Positions 30,009-42,025 of a DNA stretch of 64,000 nt are shown one piece after another (position 1 is the stretch's first letter; each line of letters starts with the position of its first letter). The notes below the pieces were generated by a model. The model was not told where the DNA came from. It saw only the letters and a list, made by a program, of their open reading frames with translations, and searched no databases. The position numbers were made by a program, and so were the translations under genes. Origin of the DNA: Vreelandella subterranea. GTDB lineage: Bacteria; Pseudomonadota; Gammaproteobacteria; Pseudomonadales; Halomonadaceae. Location of the stretch: assembly GCF_900111305.1 (NCBI RefSeq), contig NZ_FOGS01000003.1:247389-311388 (forward strand). Direction: 5' to 3'.

Positions 30009-31634
30009 TCAGTGATTGATACGCCGGTTGATAACGTTGGGCGCACGGCGTAAGCGCTCTTCTTCGCCTAACTCTTCCGCTTCAAAGGCATCCGCCCCCA
30101 CCGGTGTTTCGCCGTGGCGACGGTACAGCTGGGTAAGCATCGCTTTACGGTCTGCTCGCAGCTCTCGTACCAGCACGATCACCATCATGTAGAGAATAAA
30201 GGTGAACGGAAGCGCGGATAGCACCGCTGCCGACTGCAGGCCGGTCAGCCCGCCCGCCAAAATCAGGGTAAAGCAGATCGCGGCGATCAACCCCCCCCAC
30301 AGCACCCGCTTGTAAAGCGGCGGGTTAATGGAGCCATTATCGGTCATTTGCGCCACGATGTAGGACGCCGAGTCGGCGGACGTCACCAGAAAAACGAAAA
30401 TCAACATGATGGCAATAAGCGACAGCACACCGGAAAACGGCATTAGATCGAACATTTCAAACAGTGCCACGGTGATATTGTCCTGGGTCGCCGCTGCAAG
30501 GCCAACGTCGTCACCGACAATTTCCATATTGAGTGCGGCGCCGCCGAACACGCCAATCCACAAGCAGGCCAACAGCGGCGGCACCAGCAGCACGCCAAAG
30601 ACATATTCCTTGATCGTACGTCCCCGGGATACGCGGGCAACAAAGGTACCCACGAAAGGCGACCAGGCGATGACCCACGCCCAGTAGAAGATGGTCCAAC
30701 TGCTTGCCCAGTTTTCATCACTGTACGGCGCGGTACGTAGGCTCATGCCGATAAAGTTTTGCAGATAGTCGCCAAGCCCGACCGTAATCGTCTCCAAAAT
30801 CGCGATGGTCGGGCCGGTAAACAGCACATAAAGCATCAGGCCGATGCACAACATCATGTTCAGGTTCGACAAACGCTTGATGCCTTTGTCCAGGCCCGAC
30901 CAGGTGGAGAGCATGTAGGCGCAAAACATCACAAACAGGATGACAAACTGCCAAAAGCCGTTTTCGGGCAGGCCAAAGACGGCATTCAAGCCGCCGTTCA
31001 TTTGCAACACACCCAGGCCTAGCGAAGTCGCTACCCCCATGACCGTGGCTACTACGGCAAACACATCCAGCCAGGAGGCGTAAGGACGTATTCTTGGGTG
31101 CTTCGCCGTGACCGATGACAGAACCGAGGACACAAGCCCCGCCTGGCCCTTACGAAACTGGAAATAGGCAATGATCAAGCCGACCACGGAAAACGCCGCC
31201 CACTGGTGAATTCCCCAGTTGAAATAGCTGTATTGAATCGCGTAGCGCGCCGAGGCCTCGGTTTCTGCGGTTACATCGCCGTAGGGCGGGTCAATGTAAT
31301 GAAACATGGGTTCGGCCATGCCGTAGAACACAAGGCCTACGCCGAACCCCGCGGCCAGCAGCATGCTGATCCAGGAAAAGAAGGTATAGTTGGGCCGACT
31401 GTCCTGAGGCCCCAAGCGCACTTTGCCGTATTTACTGAGCGCCAGGCCAAATAGAAACACCACAAAGCCAAACACGGAAAACAGATAGAACCAGCCGAAC
31501 AACTCGGTGATGGTCGCGAGTGCCGACTCTGCGGCACTGCCAAAACTTTCCGGGAAAGATGCGCCGACAACCACCAAACCGAAAATGATCAGCGTCGATG
31601 CGATGAACACCGACTTTCCTCCATGATTTGCCAT
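30009..31634 (-). CDS. BCCT-family compatible-solute/quaternary amine transporter
   Basis: Sodium- or proton-coupled secondary transporter of the betaine-choline-carnitine family, probably taking up glycine betaine or a relative for osmoprotection. The 541 residues have about 12 helices. The family signatures GFGVGLVFYGMAEPMFHY (near 96-113) and YWAWVIAWSPFVGTFVARVS followed by RGRTIKEYV (near 317) are present. The N-terminal tail is short and the C-terminal tail (about 500-541) is charged, ending NVINRRINH; in BetP-type proteins such tails sense osmotic change. Substrate is not determined by the sequence. Confidence 0.9.
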   Translation of the reverse strand: MANHGGKSVFIASTLIIFGLVVVGASFPESFGSAAESALATITELFGWFYLFSVFGFVVFLFGLALSKYGKVRLGPQDSRPNYTFFSWISMLLAAGFGVGLVFYGMAEPMFHYIDPPYGDVTAETEASARYAIQYSYFNWGIHQWAAFSVVGLIIAYFQFRKGQAGLVSSVLSSVTAKHPRIRPYASWLDVFAVVATVMGVATSLGLGVLQMNGGLNAVFGLPENGFWQFVILFVMFCAYMLSTWSGLDKGIKRLSNLNMMLCIGLMLYVLFTGPTIAILETITVGLGDYLQNFIGMSLRTAPYSDENWASSWTIFYWAWVIAWSPFVGTFVARVSRGRTIKEYVFGVLLVPPLLACLWIGVFGGAALNMEIVGDDVGLAAATQDNITVALFEMFDLMPFSGVLSLIAIMLIFVFLVTSADSASYIVAQMTDNGSINPPLYKRVLWGGLIAAICFTLILAGGLTGLQSAAVLSALPFTFILYMMVIVLVRELRADRKAMLTQLYRRHGETPVGADAFEAEELGEEERLRRAPNVINRRINH

Positions 31635-31659
31635 ATAACAACCCTGTCACAATGAACTC

Positions 31660-31682
31660 GTTACGCTTTGAAGGAGCGTAAC
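31660..31682. promoter_or_regulatory. Dyad upstream of the BCCT gene
   Basis: GTTACGC (31660-31666) and GCGTAAC (31676-31682) form a perfect seven-bp inverted repeat with a nine-base spacer, about 26 bases before the BCCT start. It could be a repressor operator or a leader hairpin controlling the transporter. Confidence 0.35.
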
Positions 31683-31797
31683 ACCTGGGCTCTCGCTCTG
31701 CATGCAAAGCAGTCTTAACGTTATCACCGAGTCAAGCAGACTGAACTCTCCTCGACCAGTGTGTTCCAATCGGTGTGACCAAACGAGGGAGGCTTGC

Positions 31798-32157
31798 ATG
31801 CCCCACATGAATCGTGATCAACGTAATGCCGCCTGGCAGGCTGCCCACCAATGGCGTGCCCGGGCGACACGGACTCAACCCAATGGCGTCGCGGGTGGCT
31901 TAAAGCTGCTTTTCACCTGGCTGGCATTTGGCATGTTGATGATTGTCGGCGTCGTGCTAGGGTTTTTCTTCCTGCTGGCCGGTTGGGCCATGATGCCGTT
32001 TGTCCGCCACAAGATGAAAAAGCGCATGGAGCAGATGCGCGCCCAACAGGCCCATGACATTGGCGGCAATCACTCTGAGCCTTCTTCAGGCACTCGTCAC
32101 CGGGATGTGCTTGAAGGGCAGTACGAAATCAAAAGTGAAACGGAAAAGAAAAACTGA
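31798..32157 (+). CDS. Hypothetical membrane protein of 119 residues
   Basis: Starts MPHMNRDQRNAAWQAAHQWR with GAGGGAGG well placed upstream; a longer in-frame start at 31702 is not supported. It has a basic N-terminal region, one long or two tightly paired membrane helices (about 37-68, LLFTWLAFGMLMIVGVVLG onward), then a basic stretch RHKMKKRMEQMRAQQ and a polar tail. The charge pattern predicts a cytoplasmic C terminus. It lies alone between the divergent BCCT gene and the AEC gene. I do not recognise a family. Confidence 0.7.
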   Translation: MPHMNRDQRNAAWQAAHQWRARATRTQPNGVAGGLKLLFTWLAFGMLMIVGVVLGFFFLLAGWAMMPFVRHKMKKRMEQMRAQQAHDIGGNHSEPSSGTRHRDVLEGQYEIKSETEKKN

Positions 32158-32201
32158 CGATGTCAGATAGCTTGAGTGCCCCTTTTTCACGGCAGCTGGC
32201 G

Positions 32202-33095
32202 TTATTGGGGAGCATGAAGCCAGATAAAGGCAGCCGCCAGGGTCAGCGGCATCACCAACAGGCTGCCCAGGTTACCGATCAACACGATTGACGCCACCTT
32301 GTGCGGCGACAGTCGATACTGCTCCGCGACCAGGTAGTTCAGCACGGCAGGCGGTAGCGCACCGAATACCAGCAACACCGCCGCCTGAAGACTATTCAGC
32401 GGCAGCAGCACAATCAGCGGCAGCGCAATGGCAAGCCCCGACAGTGGGCACAGCAAGGCGCCGAGCAGGCCGGTACGCCAGTCGCTGAAATCGACATCCA
32501 GTAGCCGCACCCCGAGCGCAAACAGCATCAACGGGATACACACCCCGCCCAGCATGTTCATTGCCTCCAGCAACCACTCGGGTAATGGCAGCCCGCTCAC
32601 GTTGACGGCCAAGCCTGCCAGGCTGGCGGCCACAATCGGCATGCGCAACAAATGCCAAAGCGATGTGCGCGGGTTGAGCATGTAAAGCCCCACCGAAAAG
32701 TGCAGCAGCATTTCGACAATAAAGACCACGACCGCCGCCGGAAGCGCTTCCTCACCGAATGCCAGGACCAGCAAGGGCACGCCCATGTTGCCGGAGTTGT
32801 TGAACATCATCGGCGGCAGGAAGGTTTTGATATCCAGACCCAGCCAGCGTGCAACCGGCCACAGCAACACCCCTGAGCCCAGCACAACCGCTACGGCCGC
32901 ACCTGCCAGCCAGGCGTAATCGGCCAATGGCGCCTGCCGGTCGGCCAGTACCGCGAACACCAGAAGCGGGACAAACAGCTCCATGTTCAGGGTGTTTAAA
33001 CTGCGGATATCCGGCGTGCGAAACCGTCCATAGGCAGCCCCCGCCCCGGCAATCAGAAAAACGGGCAGCAAGGTGCCGAGGATATTACCGATCAT
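32202..33095 (-). CDS. AEC-family (auxin efflux carrier type) transporter
   Basis: Inner-membrane permease of 297 residues with about 10 predicted helices. The N-terminal LGTLLPVFLIAGAGAAYGR and the mid-segment MMFNNSGNMGVPLLVLAFGEEALP (Asn-Asn-x-Gly-Asn) are characteristic of the auxin-efflux-carrier/malonate family of small-molecule carriers. Bacterial members move malate, malonate or unknown organic acids; the substrate here is unknown. It is probably an independent gene downstream of glnE on the same strand (53 bases apart). Confidence 0.85.
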   Translation of the reverse strand: MIGNILGTLLPVFLIAGAGAAYGRFRTPDIRSLNTLNMELFVPLLVFAVLADRQAPLADYAWLAGAAVAVVLGSGVLLWPVARWLGLDIKTFLPPMMFNNSGNMGVPLLVLAFGEEALPAAVVVFIVEMLLHFSVGLYMLNPRTSLWHLLRMPIVAASLAGLAVNVSGLPLPEWLLEAMNMLGGVCIPLMLFALGVRLLDVDFSDWRTGLLGALLCPLSGLAIALPLIVLLPLNSLQAAVLLVFGALPPAVLNYLVAEQYRLSPHKVASIVLIGNLGSLLVMPLTLAAAFIWLHAPQ

Positions 33096-33148
33096 CGCGC
33101 ACCTCTGTGCTGTTTACCTGCCGTGTTATCGCCATTCGTATCCCTGCA

Positions 33149-36103
33149 TCAAGGCGCCAGAAAACGCTGCCACAATGTCGTGACGACATTACGGTGCTCG
33201 GCGTAGTCAGCGGCAAGCCCCACCGCTTTGTCACCGGTCAACGCGGCCCGGTGGGTCGCGCTCCGGTACGCAAGATAGGCGTCGCGAAGCTGTTCCGCCT
33301 CCTCCTTGGGTAAGTGCCCACTCTCTGCCAGAGCCTCTAAAATACGGATGTTATCGCTATAGGTCAGGAGTGACGGTGTCTGGTTAGCAAGTGCTAACAC
33401 CGCGTATTGACAGAAGAACTCGATATCCACCATGCCACCGGCGTCGTGCTTGAGATTGAAAGTATCTCCCCCGCTTTTGGTAGCAAGATGGTCGCGCATT
33501 TTTTGACGCATATTGACCACCTCTTCCCGCAAGACGGCCGTATCCCGCTGGCGCCCCAGAATATCCCCACGCAACTGATCAAACTTGTCTGCCAACGATG
33601 CGTTGCCGGCCACCACCCGTGCGCGAACCAGTGCCTGGTGCTCCCAGGTCCAAGCGTGCTGGCGCTGATAATCGGCAAAGGCGGCAAGCGAGGTGACCAA
33701 CAGGCCGGAATTGCCCGAAGGCCTGAGCCGCATGTCGACCTCATACAGACTGCCCGCCGGCGTCACCGCCGTGAGCAGATGAATAATCCGCTGGCCCAGG
33801 CGGGTAAAAAATACCGGCGTATCGATGGGCCGCGGGCCATCGGTAGCGCCCTGACCGTCGCTATCGTGGAGAAACACCAGATCCAGGTCGGACCCATAGC
33901 CCAGCTCGATTCCCCCGAGCTTGCCGTAACCCACAATCAAGAACGCGGGCTCGCGGGAATCACAGCCGCTGGGTACACCATGCTTGGCGGCGAGATGCTT
34001 CCAGGCCATTGCCAGCACGGCATCCAGGATCACCTCGGCGATGTAAGTTAAGTAATCGCTTACTTTCATCAAGTGCCGGGTGCCCGCGATATCCGAGGCT
34101 GCCACGTGGAGCATCTGGGCATGCTTGAAGACCCGTAGCGCTTCGAGCTGCGCTTCTTCGTCATCCTCGGGAAGCCGGTTCAGTGTCTGGCGCAGTTCAT
34201 CCGCCAGCCGGTCTTTATCGGCCGGCGTATAGAGGGTATCGGGGGTCAGCAATTCATCCAGCAGAATGGGGTAACGCGCCAGCTGCTCGGCGATCCAGGG
34301 ACTCGCCGCGCATAAACGCATCAGATGCTCCAGCGCATGGGGGTTTTCACGCAGCAGGGCCAGGTATGCCGTGCGCCGCAGGACCGCTTCGATCAGGGGC
34401 TGAACGCGCGAAAGCGCGGTATCCGGCGTGTCATTCTCGGCCAGGGCGTCGAGCAGCAGGGGCATTAGCGCATCCAGGCGCTCAAAGCCAATCCGCTGCA
34501 TGCTTTGCACCTGACGCGAATGATACAGGCGGGACAGTCGCCTGAGTGTCTGGTCAGGCGACTGGAACCCGGCTTCCTCCAGGCGTTCCAGGGCTTCGTC
34601 CTGCTCCAGCTCGCCGCGCCACAGCAGCCGCCACTGTTCGAGACCCGGCGTCTTTTCATCGCTTTCGTTTTCCACCTCGTCTTCTGGCTCGGCAATCACC
34701 GCGTCGAAATGCTGACGGACGCGTTCGCGAGCCTCCTCCAACTGGTGCACGAGACTTGGCCAGTCCTCATGCCCCATGGCAAACGCGACCCGTTCACGAT
34801 CCGTTTCGTCGCCGGGCAGTGTTTGCGTTTGGCGGTCTTCCAGGGCCTGCAGGACGTGCTCGATATCGCGCAGGAAGGCGTAATCGGGCAGCAGATCATC
34901 CACCACTTCCTGCGGTAACAGCCCAAGCGCTGGCAAGCGTGTCAGCGCCGTCTGCAAGGAAGCCACCTGAAGCTCGGTGTCGCGCCCACCGCGAATCAGT
35001 TGAAACGCCTGCACCACAAATTCGACCTCGCGGATACCGCCCGGCCCGAGCTTGATGTTTTGCTGCATGCCCTTGCGCTTCACCTCGCGGTTGATCATCG
35101 CTTTCAGTTCGCGCAGGGACTCGATGGCACCAAAATCCAGGTACTTGCGGTACACGAAGGGGCGCAGCCCGGCGAGCAACGCCTCACCCGCGTCCAGATC
35201 CCCCGCGACAGGACGCGCTTTCAGCATTGCATAACGCTCCCACTCGCGGCCCTGATCCTGGTAATAGCTGGAAAGCATCGCAAAACTGCCCACCAGGGGC
35301 CCGCCATCGCCCAGCGGGCGCAGGCGCATGTCCACACGGAAGACAAAGCCCTCGGCGGTCATTGCATCCAGCGCGGCGATGAGCTTCTGGCCCAGCTTGG
35401 TGAAGTACTCCTGGTGCTCAAGCGGCTTGCGACCGCCCTGGGTCTCACCGTTTTCAGCAAACGCAAAGATCAGGTCAATATCCGAGGACAGATTCAGCTC
35501 GCCGGCCCCCAGCTTGCCCATACCCAGCACCACTAGCCGCTGCGGCTCGCCATCGCGTGTAGGGGCTGGCAGCCCCCAGCGCGGGGCATAAAACTCTTCG
35601 AGCCAGCCAAGCGCCGCTTCAAGACAAATTTCTGCCAGTCGGGAGACCGCATGGGCGGTATCCCACATGGTGTAGCCCGATGGCCGGTTGAGGTCTCGCC
35701 AAACGATACCCAGCATACGCGCACGCCGGAAGCGGCGAATGGCCCGGTGCATGGCGTCTTCGTCGTCGGCATTTTCCAGCGCGCTGGCTAACAACTGGAC
35801 CTGGTCCTCGCGGGAGGGCGTGGCATCCAGCTCTCCACCACTGTCGAGCGTCGCCAGCCAGTCGGGATAACGGATCAGCGTATCGAGGGCAAAGCTCGAG
35901 ATCGAAAGCACGCGCAAAAGGGCCTGGCGGCGTTCAGCAGACAGCGACGGCCACTCAGCGGATGGCAGTGGCTGGTCGGTCATGTCGGCCACATTATCCG
36001 CCTGGGAAAGCGCCTCACACAGCCGCTGCCATGCTTGCTTCGTCACCGGCTGAAGCGCTTTGGGTAAGGTATCGAACGGTAAAAACGCTTCATTGAGTTG
36101 CAT
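33149..36103 (-). CDS. glnE: Bifunctional glutamine synthetase adenylyltransferase/deadenylase
   Basis: Adds and removes AMP on glutamine synthetase in response to PII and glutamine. The 984 residues include two nucleotidyltransferase domains: the N-terminal deadenylase domain with GELNLSSDIDLIFAFAENGE near 196-215 and the C-terminal adenylylase domain with GYGSDLDLVFLHDSDGQ near 733-750. Each carries the GS...DxD metal motif. The regulatory domain lies between them. The ATG at 36103 follows GAGGTC. Full length, with no disruption seen. Confidence 0.97.
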   Translation of the reverse strand: MQLNEAFLPFDTLPKALQPVTKQAWQRLCEALSQADNVADMTDQPLPSAEWPSLSAERRQALLRVLSISSFALDTLIRYPDWLATLDSGGELDATPSREDQVQLLASALENADDEDAMHRAIRRFRRARMLGIVWRDLNRPSGYTMWDTAHAVSRLAEICLEAALGWLEEFYAPRWGLPAPTRDGEPQRLVVLGMGKLGAGELNLSSDIDLIFAFAENGETQGGRKPLEHQEYFTKLGQKLIAALDAMTAEGFVFRVDMRLRPLGDGGPLVGSFAMLSSYYQDQGREWERYAMLKARPVAGDLDAGEALLAGLRPFVYRKYLDFGAIESLRELKAMINREVKRKGMQQNIKLGPGGIREVEFVVQAFQLIRGGRDTELQVASLQTALTRLPALGLLPQEVVDDLLPDYAFLRDIEHVLQALEDRQTQTLPGDETDRERVAFAMGHEDWPSLVHQLEEARERVRQHFDAVIAEPEDEVENESDEKTPGLEQWRLLWRGELEQDEALERLEEAGFQSPDQTLRRLSRLYHSRQVQSMQRIGFERLDALMPLLLDALAENDTPDTALSRVQPLIEAVLRRTAYLALLRENPHALEHLMRLCAASPWIAEQLARYPILLDELLTPDTLYTPADKDRLADELRQTLNRLPEDDEEAQLEALRVFKHAQMLHVAASDIAGTRHLMKVSDYLTYIAEVILDAVLAMAWKHLAAKHGVPSGCDSREPAFLIVGYGKLGGIELGYGSDLDLVFLHDSDGQGATDGPRPIDTPVFFTRLGQRIIHLLTAVTPAGSLYEVDMRLRPSGNSGLLVTSLAAFADYQRQHAWTWEHQALVRARVVAGNASLADKFDQLRGDILGRQRDTAVLREEVVNMRQKMRDHLATKSGGDTFNLKHDAGGMVDIEFFCQYAVLALANQTPSLLTYSDNIRILEALAESGHLPKEEAEQLRDAYLAYRSATHRAALTGDKAVGLAADYAEHRNVVTTLWQRFLAP

Positions 36104-36134
36104 AATGACCTCGCTGCCCTGGAAACTTGATACG

Positions 36135-36506
36135 TTAGCCGATGAACTTCTGCCAGCCTAACAGCCCCCAGGTGAGCCCTGCGAGTATCAACGACAGCAT
36201 CACGGCGGCCGAGCCAATGTCCTTGGCCCGCCCGGACAGCTCATGATGCTCGGTGCCGATACGGTCAACCACGTTTTCAATGGCGCTATTGAGCAACTCG
36301 ACGATCAATACCACAAAGCAGCTGCCGATCAATAACAGCCAGCTCACCGGACCCTCGCCTATCCACCAGGCCAGCGGCATTAGAATGGCGGTAATCGTTA
36401 CCTCTTGACGAAACGCGGATTCGTTGCGGAACGCCGCTTTCAACCCTTTCCATGAGTAGCGCGTCGAGTGCGCTAAATGTGTCAAACCGGTATGCCCTGG
36501 TTTCAT
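36135..36506 (-). CDS. dgkA: Diacylglycerol kinase
   Basis: Small integral membrane kinase recycling diacylglycerol to phosphatidate during membrane-derived lipid turnover. The 123 residues have three membrane helices and the family motif ELLNSAIENVVDRIG (about 70-84), with the catalytic Glu and Asn and the RAKDIGSAAVM segment. The N-terminal amphipathic region (YSWKGLKAAFRNESAFRQE) is also conserved. GAGG precedes the ATG at 36506. It lies between glnE and dacB on the minus strand. Confidence 0.95.
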   Translation of the reverse strand: MKPGHTGLTHLAHSTRYSWKGLKAAFRNESAFRQEVTITAILMPLAWWIGEGPVSWLLLIGSCFVVLIVELLNSAIENVVDRIGTEHHELSGRAKDIGSAAVMLSLILAGLTWGLLGWQKFIG

Positions 36507-36531
36507 GGCAATTGCCTCAAAAATAACGTCA

Positions 36532-38001
36532 TCAATTGGCGAGTATCATGGCTTCAAGATCCTGGGTCAGCGGATCCAGCACCTGCGACCAGTTCAGGTA
36601 GGGTGTACTGGCATTGCCGTTGACCAGCACGCTGAATACCCCCCAGCGACCCTGTGCCGTGCGAAAGTAGCCCGCAGCGGCGCGCACGGCAAAGGGCTGG
36701 TTAAGCGTACCGGTTTTTAACATGACGTTGTGTTGAAAGGTATCGGAACCGCGCCGGATAAAACGCATCACGCCGTTGGCGGGTGACTGAAAGGCGGCGA
36801 TGAAACTCGGAAACAGCGCGCTTTCATGGAACATCTCGGTCAGCATCACATTGATGCCATGTGCCGACGTGCGGTTTTCGGTGGTCAGCCCGCTACCGCT
36901 GTATAGCGTCAGCGGCCCGTGCCCCGGCAGGCTCTGGGCATAATGCTCCAATGCCAGCCCCGCCTCGCGAAGCTGAGCCTGGGGAGATTCCACCAGGTTG
37001 AGGGCCAGCACATCGGCCATGTAATTATTCGAATAGTTCATGATGCGCAGCAGCAACTCCTGCAGCGGCTTGCTATCCACCGCGGCAAGACGCTGCGCAT
37101 CACCCGGCGGCCGTACCGAGGTGAGTCGCCAGCCATCGCGTACGCTGATCCCTGCCTGCCGGAGCATGTCCAGCAGTACCTCGGCGGTGACCTCGGCGGC
37201 ATCTCCGGCACCACGATAGACATCCCGTGCCCGGGCATTGGTCGATATTTGCCCGCTCAGCCGAAAGACATCACCGTCGGCGTTGGTGATCCGTTCGGCA
37301 CTGATCTCGGTGCCGCTATTATCGGGCTTGGTGACCACTCGATTGTCAATCGTGGCGCCCAACGACTGGCTGTCGCACAGCGATATACGCGCCGGGTTGC
37401 CGGGCGCCGACGCCGGTGCGACGTTGGCACACCAGCTACCGAAATTCACCCCAGCCGACGACAGAGGGGCACTATAGGCATTGGCGACGCGCGTCAGCGC
37501 ATCGCAACGGTCTGTGGTGATGCAGTCCACGGGGCCAAAGCGCCACTGGTTGACAACCAGGGCCCCCTCGACCTGGCGCACGCCTGCTTGCTGCAACCGT
37601 TGCACCAAACGCCAGATATCTTCGGTGGTCAGGCCGGGGTCACCGCCGCCTTCGAAAATCAGGTCGCCGCGTAACACGCCATCCTGCACGCGCCCGGAAC
37701 TGATCAGTTGACTGGTAAACCGATGCTGGGGGCCAAAGCGCTCCAACGCAGCAGCGGCCAGGTACGCCTTGGTAACCGATGCCGGGGAAAGCTGGCTCAT
37801 CGGCTCAATGCTTGCCAGCGGTGCCGCATCGGCATTCAGCAAACGCGCCTCGGCGCTGACGGCAAATCCCTTTTCCTGGAGCTGACCCACCCGGCCAAAG
37901 TCGGCCCATAAAGGACAGCTGATCAATAGGCTCAGCACACCCACTGCTGACCGCCATCCCCAATCACTGCTACTAAAACGCTGCCAGCCACCGCGCAACA
38001 T
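36532..38001 (-). CDS. dacB: D-alanyl-D-alanine carboxypeptidase/endopeptidase (PBP4)
   Basis: Periplasmic serine peptidase trimming peptidoglycan. The 489 residues from the ATG at 38001 (AAGGAG upstream) start with a signal peptide (cleavage near PLWA-DFG). The active-site motifs are SxxK in SPASVTKAY near 74, SNN in MNYSNNYMAD near 323 and KTG in LKTGTLNQ near 427. The region between the first two motifs contains the PBP4-type insertion. It is the last gene of a run trmB-like, SMR, dacB on the minus strand. Confidence 0.93.
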   Translation of the reverse strand: MLRGGWQRFSSSDWGWRSAVGVLSLLISCPLWADFGRVGQLQEKGFAVSAEARLLNADAAPLASIEPMSQLSPASVTKAYLAAAALERFGPQHRFTSQLISSGRVQDGVLRGDLIFEGGGDPGLTTEDIWRLVQRLQQAGVRQVEGALVVNQWRFGPVDCITTDRCDALTRVANAYSAPLSSAGVNFGSWCANVAPASAPGNPARISLCDSQSLGATIDNRVVTKPDNSGTEISAERITNADGDVFRLSGQISTNARARDVYRGAGDAAEVTAEVLLDMLRQAGISVRDGWRLTSVRPPGDAQRLAAVDSKPLQELLLRIMNYSNNYMADVLALNLVESPQAQLREAGLALEHYAQSLPGHGPLTLYSGSGLTTENRTSAHGINVMLTEMFHESALFPSFIAAFQSPANGVMRFIRRGSDTFQHNVMLKTGTLNQPFAVRAAAGYFRTAQGRWGVFSVLVNGNASTPYLNWSQVLDPLTQDLEAMILAN

Positions 38002-38011
38002 CCGCCTCTCC

Positions 38012-38341
38012 TTAATGAACACTCATTTTCGAAAACACCTGTAGCATCACTACACCAGCGACGATCAGGCCAATACCGACGATCCCGGGCACATCCGGCT
38101 TTTCGCCGAAAACCACCACCCCAACCAGCGTGACCAGTACGATACCCAGCCCTGCCCAGATGGCGTAGGTGATCCCGACAGGCAAGCTGCGCAGCACCAG
38201 ACTCAGCAAGTAGAATGCCACCCCATAGCCACCGACCACCAGAAGACTTGGCAGCGGACGGGTAAACCCCATTGACGCTTTTAACGCGCTGGTGGCAATC
38301 ACTTCGGCAATAATCGCCAGCACCAAATAGACAAATGTCAT
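38012..38341 (-). CDS. Small multidrug resistance (SMR) family exporter
   Basis: A 109-residue, four-helix transporter that works as an antiparallel dimer, exchanging protons for cationic drugs or guanidinium-like compounds. It begins MTFVYLVLAIIAEVIATSALK; the Glu near residue 13 corresponds to the essential E14 of EmrE. The family segment GITYAIWAGLGIVLVTLVG near 56-75 is present. Its ATG overlaps the end of the methyltransferase gene (ATGA). EmrE-type function is inferred; guanidinium-specific members cannot be excluded. Confidence 0.85.
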   Translation of the reverse strand: MTFVYLVLAIIAEVIATSALKASMGFTRPLPSLLVVGGYGVAFYLLSLVLRSLPVGITYAIWAGLGIVLVTLVGVVVFGEKPDVPGIVGIGLIVAGVVMLQVFSKMSVH

Positions 38342-39015
38342 CTCGACTCCAATGCCACACGCAAACGCCATAACGTCTGGCCGCTTTGATGGTACTTGGC
38401 CTCGAACGGCGTTAAATAGTCGCCGCTGGGCCCCCATTCACTGACCTCGGCCCGCTGACCGGTCGCCTGAAAAACCGCCATGGCGAACTCCTCAATATAC
38501 AGCGACCAGTTTGAGCGAACCTCCAGCAAGCCACCCAGCGCCAACAGTGTGGGGAAGACCGGATGTCCATGCCAGCGCATTTTCAAATGCGACGCCTTGG
38601 GGTAAGGGTTCGGATAAAGCAGATAGTGCCGCTCGGGCACCCACCCGGCCTGGTGCGCCAGCCGCCAGAAGTCGACCAGATCGGCACGCACCAGCCGGGC
38701 ATTCTCAGGTAGCTCGCCATGGGCCCGGGTGAGCCGGTCCTCGCTGCGATCGACACCAATCACGGTGTGATCAGGAAATCGCTCCGCCAGCCGCCGGGTC
38801 GATAGCCCCACGCCGCAACCTGCATCGAGTATCAGCGGGCCTGTCTGGCGCTCACACCATTGCGCTACCGAGGCGAATGCCGCCTGGGTATGGCTCGCAA
38901 TCGGCTTGCGCAGTGGATGTGTGAGCCCACGGCTGACCCGGCGGGCCAAATCGTGGTGAGGGCCTGGCTGATTGGTCACCACCGGCCGCGAAAGCTGCTG
39001 CATATTGACTCTCAT
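38338..39015 (-). CDS. TrmB-like SAM-dependent methyltransferase
   Basis: A Rossmann-fold methyltransferase of about 225 residues with SAM motif LILDAGCGVGLSTRRLAE (near 58-75) and acidic strand VIGVDRSEDRL. It resembles the tRNA guanine-N7 methyltransferase family in the segment HYLLYPNPYPKASHLKMRW, but the family DPW motif is NPY here. It may be a divergent TrmB acting on another substrate. Two starts are possible (39015, 39003); the frame extends left without better support. Its stop overlaps the SMR start, so they are coupled. Confidence 0.65.
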   Translation of the reverse strand: MRVNMQQLSRPVVTNQPGPHHDLARRVSRGLTHPLRKPIASHTQAAFASVAQWCERQTGPLILDAGCGVGLSTRRLAERFPDHTVIGVDRSEDRLTRAHGELPENARLVRADLVDFWRLAHQAGWVPERHYLLYPNPYPKASHLKMRWHGHPVFPTLLALGGLLEVRSNWSLYIEEFAMAVFQATGQRAEVSEWGPSGDYLTPFEAKYHQSGQTLWRLRVALESR

Positions 39016-39289
39016 GTAAAAAGGATCCGTTGACCATCGCGTCATGCCCCCCCGGGGGCCAGCGCGCAATAAGTCGCGTAAATAAGGCGATTCTACCAGC
39101 CCGACATGGTTGCGGCATGACGCCGCTGCTCGCACGGTGATATGATCATTGGCAGTAACACGCATTTTGTCATATTTATTAAGTGCAAAGCGGCGGGTAA
39201 GACTCTTTGCTTATAAGCAACAGGTTTTACTGTCAGTGACGCATTGCCGATAACTGTTATTTAAACCACCGCACCACGAGGAACCCGGC

Positions 39290-41694
<2,405 letters not shown>

Positions 41695-41719
41695 CGACGC
41701 TATTGTTGAGTAAAACAGT

Positions 41720-41738
41720 CAGGTAATAACATTACCTG
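41720..41738. promoter_or_regulatory. Dyad between coaD and the ferredoxin gene
   Basis: CAGGTAAT (41720-41727) and ATTACCTG (41731-41738) form a perfect eight-bp inverted repeat around AAC, 30 bases before the ferredoxin start. With no T tract it is more likely an operator than a terminator, though a transcript hairpin is possible. Confidence 0.35.
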
Positions 41739-41758
41739 GATGTTAACGCCATCCGTGA

Positions 41759-42016
<258 letters not shown>

Positions 42017-42025
42017 GCGAATCAG

